Positions 1 through 9,081 of a DNA stretch of 64,000 bases are shown here, piece after piece; the first letter of the stretch is position 1; each line of letters starts with the position of its first letter. Under the pieces are notes generated by a model that did no database searches, was not told the DNA's origin, and worked only from the letters and a program-made list of their open reading frames with translations. Where the stretch lies: NCBI GenBank assembly GCA_034620365.1, contig JAQGEQ010000043.1:930001-994000 (forward strand), given 5' to 3'. A program made the translations under genes and the position numbers. Source of the stretch: Pegea sp. RAD2-039. Its lineage: Eukaryota > Chordata > Thaliacea > Salpida > Salpidae.

Positions 1-130
1 TATGATAGATGAATGATATTCTGATTGCTACATACTTGTTATGCAGTAATTAATTATCAATTAGCATTTTGGTGATTACACTCTTTTGTAATAGAAAACC
101 GAAGAAATAAACTTTAAGTTTACTATAAGG

Positions 131-1403
131 ATGAATCAAGGAGTATATGTGTCAGCAAAAAAACTGACAGTTGAAAAAGCTGCTCACGCATATGCATCGT
201 ATATCGGTCATCTTAAGAATGGTAGGATGGAAAAATATGGTGATTACCTCTTCGACGACGGCGCTGTTTATCACGGAGAATTTTTAGATGGAATGTTTCA
301 CGGAAACGGTTTGTACTTACCTATTATTAATTTTATCATCCTTACTTCAGCACTAATTTATTCTATCAAGATTATATATCAAAATAAATGCTATCTAATT
401 GAAAGAAATCCAAATCTAATCAAATTTGCGAAACTTTATCTTATTTTACACAGGTGTTGTGGTTTTTCCAAAAGGTCAAAATTTTGTAGGTCTGTGGAAT
501 AAAGGGAAACTTGCTCATGGTTTTTTTCAAAGTGAGGATGGGCTTGCTTTTGACTGTAATGATGATCCTCTAACAGGTTGGCGCTATCTTAATCCGATCT
601 GGGATCGTAGATTTAGCCCTGTAAGATTCAATTAAAAAGATGCTTTTGAAATATCTGATGCTGTGTTTGGAAAAAGTTTAATTGATAAAATAATGAACTA
701 TTTTACAATTTAGCAATTATTTATAAACTTCCAAATAAAAGTCTTTAAATCGAAATATAATTGTAGGAAATCACTCACGGCCTTCGGTCAGTGGAAACTA
801 CCATGAAAGTAGCAAACTGTAATGAAAAAGGAAAGGCTATTTATGAAATTCCACCGGATTGTTTTGATACTGGAGACGGATTTTATGATGCAAAGTCTAA
901 AACTGTTTACAAATACTTAGAACATTTGTCTGATGGAGTTGAAGGTTTATTACTTTCAAATTTCTGGTTACTAGCTGTTAATTAATCTATTAAACAAATT
1001 ATTAAATGTGCTGACTTATCAATCGAAACGTCTGCTTATACGTAATGCTATGTTAGTTTGGCATCTAATAAAGATGTTTTTTGATAAATATGCAAGTATC
1101 AGATTTATTTTTTTTTATGCTGCAGCAAATGACTCTGATAAATGGAGTTTCTTGCGATATGTAACTGCAGAAGAAGAAAGTTGGATTGTTGCAAAATGTC
1201 GAAAAGAAAGCGAAAAACCAATTGGTTATCGTAAATTTAAAAATGTGCTCAGCCAAGATTTATCTAAAGTAGTAGCAGCGCAAGCAATGAGTAAACAAGA
1301 GACATTCAAAAAGAAATCGATGAAACTCAGTGAAATTCCACTGTTATATAAAGAAAAGACGGAAACCCCTTTGTGTAGTCTTTCAAGCAAATGGTCATGC
1401 TAA
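131..1403 (+). CDS. MORN5: MORN repeat-containing protein 5 homologue, 4 exons
   Basis: Exons 131-308, 454-620, 767-944 and 1126-1403 join in phase across GT-AG introns to give about 266 aa. Three MORN-type repeats occupy roughly residues 24-85 (YIGHLKNGRMEKYGDYLF, then YHGEFLDGMFHGNG continuing across intron 1, then FVGLWNKGKLAHGFF). They are followed by the MORN5-specific segment: YDRRF-like WDRRFSP, EITHGL, a DTGDGFYD block and SWIVAKCRKE, which matches the WITRTCRKG end of vertebrate MORN5. MORN5 is a small protein linked to ciliated and sperm cells; its biochemical role is poorly known. This copy has an N-terminal extension of about 25 residues and a C-terminal extension of about 75 residues beyond the vertebrate protein, which is about 161 aa. 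Each exon join keeps frame, so the model is firm except for the exact start Met. Confidence 0.88.
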
Positions 1404-1856
1404 TTTCGTATGTTTGAAAAATTACTTTGCAGTCAGCTTAAGAAAAAAAAATCATTCTTATAATTTCACTTGGTACTTGAATATATTTTCTAATATAACT
1501 TTTCAATAGTAGAAGTAACTATAAATTGATAAGTACTTTTGTCTGTATATATACTGTTAACTATTTAATTAAACTGACTATAATGTTTATTCAATGATTA
1601 AATTACCTGAATAAAAAGAAGTTATACAATTGTACTTCTAAGGTACTATAAAAAAGTTTTTTATAAAACACTTTGACTTCACTGATAAGACCAAATGGTT
1701 ATGTAATAAATAATTCATAATACATTCAAAAACGACGCAAAATTTTTTAAAGATTAACTTTAATAATTGTAATAACTGATTAACTTGAAAAATTTAACAT
1801 CATTTGCATCGAGATAAATGTTTTTATTTTTTTCAAACGGCTTGTATATATCAATG
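1404..1856. other. Convergent intergenic spacer
   Basis: About 450 bp of AT-rich DNA between the stop codon of the MORN5 gene and the stop codon of the minus-strand coiled-coil gene. It must hold both 3' UTRs. No coding signal, tRNA or repeat was recognised. Confidence 0.6.
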
Positions 1857-3036
1857 TTATTTGGGACTTGCTTGTTGCTTGATTAAATCTTGTTTGAGGC
1901 ACGTTTGTCTCAATCTTTTTATTGAAGTATTTGCTTTCAACAGAAACTCCTCATTCTTGACAAGTGAACACACTATAAAAATGATATAGCCAGAAAACAA
2001 AGTTAGAAAAAAAAAATAATTTTTCAAAATCTTACCTTGATATTTCTTAAATTGTTTCAAGCTTTGGTTTTTAGCACAGTTGCAGTAATGGTTTTCCTCA
2101 TCATCACTATCATCATTGAAAGTTGTTAATGTAGATAATGGTTTGGATAATTTCAGCGAAATATTCTGTGATCTTAAAACAAATTTCGAGTTGTAAAAAG
2201 TAGCTTAGTTTTTAAATAATGTATAAAAATAAGCATTTTGTGATAAAGATTTATTAATAATTTTAAAACCTATTGCTTCGCAATTTTATTGAAAGTTATT
2301 AATTCATGATTATCAAAAATCCCAATCTCAATATGGCTCTTGCCTCACCGGCACTGTGACAACTCTCTTTTCAACCTAACCACCTCCATTTCAAGAGATA
2401 AATATTTTCCATTCTTTTTCTCGGCTTCTTCGATTTTTTGTAGACATTCATTAGTCAGTTGATGCGCGCGCTTAAGCTAAAAAAATTAGCAAAACTTTAA
2501 AACTTACACTAAATAAAGAAGAAATTGTTTTAAATGTAAAGGTTAAGCACTCTACTATAAGCTTCACTTTGAAATGATTTTTTTCTTATCTACTCTTATT
2601 TACTTACTTGCTTTTCACGCAAAGTTAGTAGAGCATGAAGGTTTGTTGAAGAGTCGTTATCTTGTTTGTTCAAGCAAAAAACTTCTTTTTCTTTTATATT
2701 CTTGGATATCTGCGATAGACTAAATTGTACTTTTTTCTGTCAATAAATGCCTACTTAATTTATAAATTAGGGAACTTATTTTCGTACTGTTTGTTTTGAT
2801 TCATCTCTTGATTGAACTGATTGTCCTTTTATTAGATGATTCTTTCTTGTTAGGCTTGATTTGTAACCATTTTTCTGTGAAGTTTTAGATACCTTGGATA
2901 ATTTTGTAATAATTTTGAAATCATTTTGCTTATTTATATCATTTGATTTATTTTTGAATCGTTGTGTTGAACTAGAAGATTCACCAGTCCATTTATTTCT
3001 TATAATTGAACCTTTAGTGGAACTTCTAGTTTTCAT
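1857..3036 (-). CDS. Unrecognised small basic coiled-coil protein, 5 exons
   Basis: Minus-strand exons 3036-2788, 2736-2608, 2476-2349, 2172-2036 and 1972-1857 join in frame to about 252 aa. The N-terminal 80 residues are basic and Ser/Lys-rich. Residues of about 95-170 are a predicted coiled coil (segments such as LHALLTLREKQLKRAHQL and LEMEVVRLKRELSQCR). An acidic DDSDDEEN patch follows, and the tail is basic. Exon 1 ends at a weak donor (ACA then GTACGA), so that join is the least certain. Exon 3 to 4 uses a strong GTGAGG donor and a TTTTAAG acceptor, which keeps the frame. No family is recognised. The layout of a short coiled coil followed by a basic tail loosely recalls shugoshin-type proteins, but I see no SGO C-terminal motif and do not claim it. 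Confidence 0.6.
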
Positions 3037-3946
3037 GTTTTACTTTAAAATATTTTCAAGAAAAAAACTAAAAAAAGAGAATGTTTATTATACGATATGT
3101 GCTTACTTTTTACTTTTTTACCCATTTTATATGAAATCTTAAAACAAGTTGTGCTATCTTTTCTCAACATCTATAATATTATACAAAAATCTTCAGCTGA
3201 GTAATAAAAACATCTTTTTATTTAAACCCCTTTTTTATCAAGCAAATCTAATTATTAAGCTTCGAAAAGTTTATATGAGCAACATTAAATATTTATTTAA
3301 GTCTCTCGTAGGATAGTGCTTAGTCTTCGTATAATGCACAAAACTTACGATTATCTTCAGGTAGATTAAAAAATTAATGGTAAAAGAGGATCTAGTGAAA
3401 AAATTGATAAGTTTTTATCTTAATAGTTTTTATTTTAAAAAGTAGCTTACAACTAAGTCAAATTTCAATGCCTGATATGGTTTTCAAAAGAATGTAAACA
3501 AAGAGTAGAAATAAAACTAAATTACAAATTAATCTAAAAAATTCGATACTTTCTTATAAACTATATCATAAGTTATTGGTAACTTAACTTTAGGTAATAA
3601 TTTGAGTATACTTAATTCTAAATTCTAAGGAAAGTTTTAAATTTAAACATGACAGCTTTAAGCAAACATCATTTTCTATCAAATTATAAAGCAAATTTTG
3701 TTAAGTTAATTTTAGTCTTTGTATTCAAATACTAACTGTAATGTAACTAGAAGACTAAACAACTACAAACTAAAAATACTTGAAAAATGGAAATCAAATC
3801 ATATCGTTTCTTATAACACTTAATAGTTAAACAAAACTATTTCTGATTCTTCAAAAATAAATTCTGAAAAAAATAAAAAAAGAGCGCTAATTTTGAATTT
3901 AATCAACTAAAATGGAGCTGCTGCTTAAATAACCATTGATCAGTAA

Positions 3947-3982
3947 AAAAATCACAACAAAAATCACAACAAAAATCACATC
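3947..3982. repeat. 12-bp tandem repeat, 3 copies
   Basis: The unit AAAAATCACAAC occurs at 3947-3958 and 3959-3970, with a third copy at 3971-3982 differing by one base. It is flanked on each side by a TGATCAG motif. Confidence 0.85.
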
Positions 3983-4539
3983 TGATCAGCACCATAACAG
4001 AGGAGCACTTAGAATTATCACTCTTGAGCTTCATATAGGACAGCTGCTTTAAATCTCAATTCAACCGTGAAATTACCGGGGAGCTTCTTTTTTTTAGAAA
4101 TCAAGAGTAAAGTTTTTGAAATTGTTATAAGCAGTTTATTTTGTTACTAAAATAAAACTACAATTATGCGTTGATTTTTATGTGAAAACTTTTAGAATAC
4201 AAATCAAAAAATATATATCCACTCTTATAAGACAGTAAACCAAAATTTTTTAAGCTTCTTATTTTTATAAATAGATTATTTCGAAACTCTTCATTTAGTG
4301 ATTTTTATGAGATTATTGTTGCTGTAAACAATACTTTTTAGCTAGCATAAAACTATATTTTATTACATGAAAACCGATTAAAAAACTAGTTTTCTAACAA
4401 TTACAGGCATTAATATAGAAATTTATTTTGTATTTTAAATTCATAACTTATATTTTATTATGCTCCTGCAATGTTCCATTTTTCTACATTACTTATGTTT
4501 CTGCAGCCATGTTGTTTTTTTTCCTTATAAGAGCTGTAT

Positions 4540-4590
4540 AACTTGTCCTTTGCAGCCATGCGTTGAATAAAATAAATAAATAAACTTTTC
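4540..4590 (+). repeat. LINE-like 3' tail with ATAA microsatellite
   Basis: Cytosine-poor sequence containing TTTGCAGCCATGCGTTGAAT runs into AATAAATAAATAAAC. A related end occurs at about 17310-17354 (TTTACAGGCATCCGTT, then AAATAAATAAATAAAAC) and a weaker one at about 21505-21532. A shared unique end followed by a short AATA-type microsatellite is typical of non-LTR retrotransposon 3' ends. The rest of the element was not recognised. Confidence 0.45.
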
Positions 4591-5564
4591 GACGTAAGAC
4601 AATTACAAATGTATTGTCTAATATAAGAAATCAGATATATTAAACCTATAAAGAGTAAATGCAAAATGTAAACTAGTTTTTGCCAACTTCATTCAGTGAT
4701 AACAAGTCTCAAAAATATATGAGAGCACTCATTGTATGATGGTATTAACTCAGCTGCTTGTTATCATAACCATTTTATTTGAAAAAAGAAAAGATTTACA
4801 ACAACCTTGCTAATTAAGGTAAAACAATCTACTTTGACTGCTTGCATCTTTCAAAGCTATGATGGTTTTATTACATAGTTATCATCCTTTTTAAATCTGA
4901 AGCTATGGTACTTTTACAGAAACAAAACTTTTTGCAACGATCTTTTACTTAGTGTTTTAAAAATAGTTTTAAAATTAGTCATGAATCTACTATAGTAACT
5001 ATTTTTTTCATAAATTTGTTAATTTTGTGCAGTCTGCAGTAATGTTGCTAAGTTTTAGTTTCCGTCCAAATAATAAGAAATTGAAGCTCTTTTAAAAAGT
5101 TGCTATGATTATAATTTATTGTTTTTAAATTTTTCATGGGTAAACAAGTGCTAAGTAGTTTTGGTTGATTATTGAAGCTTAACACAACTATAGTTAAGGC
5201 GACAGCTTACCATTTTTTGGTATATATATTGGATATATTATACTTTTTTTATAATTTAAAGTGAGATAGATAAACATTTGATACCAAGTAAAGTTTTTAT
5301 ATACCAAACTAGTCCGTCGGCATCCAAGCAGTGGTGTCAGTTTTTAGTCAAGTATGTGTTGGATACAACTGATGAGAACGAATTGGCTATGTTAGTAACT
5401 TGTGCAACTCCTTGTAAAACACAGATGATCGTGCGCTAAAATACCCTTGATCTTAAGAACCGATATTCTATAGTAAAACCCAATGACTTTGGTTAGTGAC
5501 ATCGATATTACTGTTTTATAAGTTGTCTGCATGGATTTAGCATCATAGCCTTTCTTTTACTAAC

Positions 5565-5620
5565 CACGAAGCAGTGGCACTATTTACCTATAGCCGGGGG
5601 ACACTATTGATTGTAAGTAT
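5565..5620 (+). repeat. Degenerate SINE head, second copy of the 62.6-kb SINE family
   Basis: The stretch from GAAGCAGTGGCACTATTTAC through GCCGGGGGAC to TATTGATTGTAAG aligns over about 50 bp, with one short gap, to the tRNA-like head of the SINE at 62605-63025 (GAAGCGGTAACCATATATGC, then GCGGGGGTCC, then TTTGATTACAG). It contains the same positions as the A and B boxes but both have drifted. Similarity ends shortly after the B box, so this is a fragment. Confidence 0.5.
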
Positions 5621-5681
5621 ATATCAAATTTGTGTATGGGTTTTTGTCTTTTGCTTCTTAAAATTATAAAAACTTATTTTT

Positions 5682-5719
5682 TTTTAGCTTGTAGCTTAAA
5701 TTTAATTTACAAGCTAAAA
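5682..5719. repeat. 12-bp perfect inverted repeat
   Basis: TTTTAGCTTGTA (5682-5693) and TACAAGCTAAAA (5708-5719) are exact reverse complements separated by 14 bp. They could form a hairpin in DNA or RNA. No transposon ends or gene context explain it. Confidence 0.8.
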
Positions 5720-6883
5720 GAAACAACTATTAACAGTTTTTATTTTATTACCAACAGTCTTGTCATTATTTATATATTTTGACCATTTTATGAATAATAT
5801 TAACTATAAACAGAAAGTCAGAGGCTGAAATTACTATAATTAGCATTTTAAGTGCTGTTCTATTACTTATTTTGTTTCGATATAGTTGTAAAAGATCAGT
5901 TTTTTTTATAAGAAAAAAAACTTATTGAAATAAGAACTATTCTTTTTATCTATTTTTGACTTTTGAAGACGTGCTTCTTTTAGTAGTTAGCTGAAATTTG
6001 ATAATTAAGATAGTTTATATTTTTAAATAAAACTCTGAAATATAAATCATTAATATTGATTTTTACTTGTTTCTATTCTTTTCATCATCAATTTTTTTTC
6101 TTTTTGTTTGATTGTATTCCCCTTCAACTAAATCATGCATTAGTTATAATTTGTATTAGTAGTTCAACAAATATTTTTTATAAAGTAAAATATTCTTATT
6201 AAAATTTTCTTGTTATATTAAAAAATATTTTTCTTATAGTTGCATAAATTTTTAAGAATATTACTTTTAAGGTAAAAGCTAATAAATGTATCCTATAAAA
6301 TTATATTTCTTTGAAAAAAATTTTAAACAAACATGCATATGATATTGAAATATTAATATATAAATAATTACTATTTGGATATAGTTTAAATTCTTTTTAT
6401 TTATAAAAGTAATATCTGAAGTTTATTATTTAGTTAATCAAAAAAATTCTGAAATAGTGATTATAAAAAGTTCAAGCTGTCTAGTTTTATTTAATTAAAT
6501 TTTATTAATTATAATTATTAATTTTTATTTAATTATAATGTTTATTTAATTTAAAGTTAAATTGATTAAATAAATTAATTGTTTAATGATGAATCTATAT
6601 TTTTGTTATAATTTTAATTATTTTGTTTGAATTTGGTTCAGTGTAAAGTAATTTTATAAAAATAAAATTTTTAGAAGTCATTTTATATTTATTTATTTCA
6701 ATAAATGCGAAGGAGGGTACCTGAAAAAAGTACCTCTCGCTAACACACATTCTCACAAATTTAATATATAATGATAAACTTGTTATAAATGTTATATGTT
6801 TAAAAGTTTTAATTAATTTTTATTAAAATAATTGTACTAATTAAATTCTTTTTTACTAGCTTTTTGTTAAGTTAATCATCAAA

Positions 6884-8347
6884 ATGTCAGATTCAAAACC
6901 AATGTTGGGGGGATGCTTTGTTTGTCAAGATGAACGAGGATGGGCTAATAATCCCCTTGTATATTGTGATGGTAAGCAATGCTCAGTGGCTGTTCATCAA
7001 GCATGCTATGGTATAGTATCTGTTCCCAAGGGACCTTGGTTTTGTAAAACATGTGAAGCAGGAAAACATACAAAAGATACTAGATGTTGTCTGTGTCCTT
7101 ATAAAGGGGGAGCTTTTAAAAGTGCTGAAAGTAACAATTGGGCTCATGTTATTTGTGCATTGTATATACCAGAAGTTGAGTTTCAAAATGTCTCAACTAT
7201 GGAACCTATTCTTGCTAATAAAGTTCCTGCAGATAAATTTGCTCTTTCATGTTATATATGTAAAGATGATAAAGATCCAAGATATGCTATGAGTGGAGCT
7301 TGTATTACTTGTTCTAAAAGCGGATGTAAGTTAAGTTTTCATGTTACTTGTGGGCAAATTAGAGGTCTTCTTTGTGAAATTGCTGGAGTAAGTAATACTA
7401 CTAAATATTGTGGTTTTTGTGAACAGCATGTTTTAAAAAGTAAGAAAAGAATTATATTTTCTAAAGAAACTTGTTCCAGAGTCTATTCTTTGTCTTCCAT
7501 TGATGAACTTTATCTAGATAAATTTCAACTGTATAGGATGCCTGAATTATCTCATTCAAGTTACCAACAAAAAGATATGTTGATGGATAAGCAATATCTT
7601 AAAACTGAAATTCGGTCAACCAATACTGACAACAAAATAAATAAAAACCTTCAGCATCTCAATTTTAAAGATAACGTAGCACTTACTTATAGTAATGAAT
7701 TGCCCTCTAGACTTCCAACACAACTACCTTTTTATAACTCAAATAAAACTATATCAAATTTTCCACAAGAAAATGCAAATAAAGGATCAAAGAAGAAGTT
7801 AGTCTCAAAGAACCAAGCTAGATCCAAATTGCTAGATAAACCAAAAACTGCAAAAAAAAGTTCAAAATTAAACAAAAATAAGAGAAGCAAGGTAAAGCAA
7901 ATCCCTAAGACTTTAAAATCTGTGTACTCACCCAATCATGGAAGTAATCAAGCATCTTCATCTCAAAATAACTTTGAATCTTTGAATATTACTAATCAAG
8001 TTGGGTTTGCATTGGCTCCAAAGCATAGTTTTGTAAGCTTGGCTAACTTTGGTGAAAATTCCATGCAAGCATCTGAGTTGAATTCCATTGGACATCTGAA
8101 ACCTACACCTCAAACAAAAAGTAATGAGAGGGATTTAATTGCGGATGTTAATAACATTTTTCAAAAGCAAAAAGATGATTATTGGAAATTTGTTACAAAA
8201 GATATGAAACCAGAAATTTGTAATATGCTGAAATCATGCCTAGAATTGGAGAAGGCAAATGAAAAACGTCAGGAGTTTTTATATCGTTTGTTCCAACTTA
8301 ATGAACAATTCAGTTCTCTACGAGAACGCTATGTAGAAGGCTTATAA
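6884..8347 (+). CDS. AF10/AF17-type PHD-zinc knuckle-PHD protein (MLLT10/MLLT6 family), intronless
   Basis: One uninterrupted ORF of 487 aa. Residues of about 8-185 form a PHD finger, zinc knuckle and extended PHD finger (PZP) module: GGCFVCQDERGWANNPLVYC, HQACYGI, GPWFCKTCE, RCCLCPYKGGAFK, NWAHVICALYIPEV, CYICKD, LSFHVTCGQIRGLLCEI and YCGFCEQH. In AF10 this module reads the unmodified H3K27 region and the protein recruits the H3K79 methyltransferase DOT1L through a C-terminal leucine zipper. Residues of about 300-345 are Lys-rich and probably nuclear-targeting. The last 50 residues (LELEKANEKRQEFLYRLFQL and following) are helical and could be the zipper. It is about half the length of vertebrate AF10. 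A gene of 1.46 kb without introns is unusual among its intron-rich neighbours. ATG 6884 is the first Met and lies 24 nt after an acceptor-like TTTACTAG. Confidence 0.88.
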   Translation: MSDSKPMLGGCFVCQDERGWANNPLVYCDGKQCSVAVHQACYGIVSVPKGPWFCKTCEAGKHTKDTRCCLCPYKGGAFKSAESNNWAHVICALYIPEVEFQNVSTMEPILANKVPADKFALSCYICKDDKDPRYAMSGACITCSKSGCKLSFHVTCGQIRGLLCEIAGVSNTTKYCGFCEQHVLKSKKRIIFSKETCSRVYSLSSIDELYLDKFQLYRMPELSHSSYQQKDMLMDKQYLKTEIRSTNTDNKINKNLQHLNFKDNVALTYSNELPSRLPTQLPFYNSNKTISNFPQENANKGSKKKLVSKNQARSKLLDKPKTAKKSSKLNKNKRSKVKQIPKTLKSVYSPNHGSNQASSSQNNFESLNITNQVGFALAPKHSFVSLANFGENSMQASELNSIGHLKPTPQTKSNERDLIADVNNIFQKQKDDYWKFVTKDMKPEICNMLKSCLELEKANEKRQEFLYRLFQLNEQFSSLRERYVEGL

Positions 8348-8481
8348 TTAAAATATTTGATTTTAATTGTTTAATTAGTAAAAGTATCTTACTGTAAGTT
8401 CAATTTTGTTACATTAAGGTTTTTTTATTGTTTCACTCAAACTATTTCATTTGTAACAGAGTTTTAGGATTTAAACTTGTG

Positions 8482-9081
8482 ATGACGACTTGTAAATCTA
8501 TTAGTGTGAGTAGCCGTGCTTTTGTGAAAATGCAGCTTCACGCAGCTAAGTACCCACATCGTGCAGTCAATGGTCTTCTACTTGCTTGTAAGGAGACCTT
8601 TGCCAAGGAAGGAGTTCTTTTAATTGTGGATACAATTTCTCTTTTTCATCAATGTGTTCAACTAACACCCATGTTAGACGTTGCTTTCACTAATGTTGAT
8701 GCTTACTGTAAAGCTTATCAACTGATTATTGCTGGCTATTATGAGGCACCTGAATATATCAATGCTAATACCCAACCTTCACTATTTGCTAGTAAAGTAG
8801 GAGAAAGAATGCATAATTCGTTTGAAGATTCCAAGCTGGTAACGTTAGACAACAGTAAACTCCCTTCTGGAGATTCTGTTCATATATTTGATCGTATTAG
8901 TGATGGAGTTTGGAAAGCTTCCAAATGTGAAGTAGAAATTGAAAAAAATGCCGTCGATATCGTAGAACATCTACTTGAAAGAAGAGTTGAACGTGACCTT
9001 TGCGACTACGACAACCATCTGGATGACATTACACTTGATTGGCTTAATAATAATATTAACCAACTAGTTGTGATGAATTAA
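8482..9081 (+). CDS. EMC8: ER membrane protein complex subunit 8/9
   Basis: A single-exon ORF of 199 aa from ATG 8482. Family matches run along its length: FVKMQLHAAKYPHRAVNGLL, PMLDVAFTNVDAYC, IIAGYYEAPE and DYDNHLDDITLDW, all hallmark segments of EMC8/EMC9, which are about 210 aa. The fold is MPN-like but catalytically dead. The protein is a cytosolic-face subunit of the EMC insertase, which places tail-anchored and multipass proteins in the ER membrane. The frame is open upstream to 8428, but Met 8482 fits the family N-terminus, and an acceptor-like TTTGTAACAG ends at 8459. The preceding gene stops only 134 bp upstream on the same strand. That spacing, with the acceptor, suggests trans-splicing from a shared pre-mRNA. 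Confidence 0.93.
   Translation: MTTCKSISVSSRAFVKMQLHAAKYPHRAVNGLLLACKETFAKEGVLLIVDTISLFHQCVQLTPMLDVAFTNVDAYCKAYQLIIAGYYEAPEYINANTQPSLFASKVGERMHNSFEDSKLVTLDNSKLPSGDSVHIFDRISDGVWKASKCEVEIEKNAVDIVEHLLERRVERDLCDYDNHLDDITLDWLNNNINQLVVMN

Larger units (their letters stand above)
3037..6883. other. Non-coding AT-rich region with repeat fragments
   Basis: Nearly 4 kb without a supportable gene. It holds a 12-bp tandem repeat (3947-3982), a LINE-like ATAA tail (about 4565-4584), a GC-richer block (about 5300-5620) ending in a SINE-head fragment, and a 12-bp inverted repeat (5682-5719). The open frame on the minus strand at 4458-4664 lies in the ATAA-tailed repeat and looks fortuitous. The promoter of the AF10-like gene is presumably in the last few hundred bases. 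Confidence 0.55.

Noticed and set aside
2345..2347. TGA at the end of exon 3 of the minus-strand coiled-coil gene as the true stop
   Set aside because: A strong GTGAGG donor overlaps it, and splicing to 2172 continues the frame through two more phase-consistent exons.
4458..4664. 68-codon open frame on the minus strand
   Set aside because: Overlaps the ATAA-tailed repeat end; no family signal and no splice partners.
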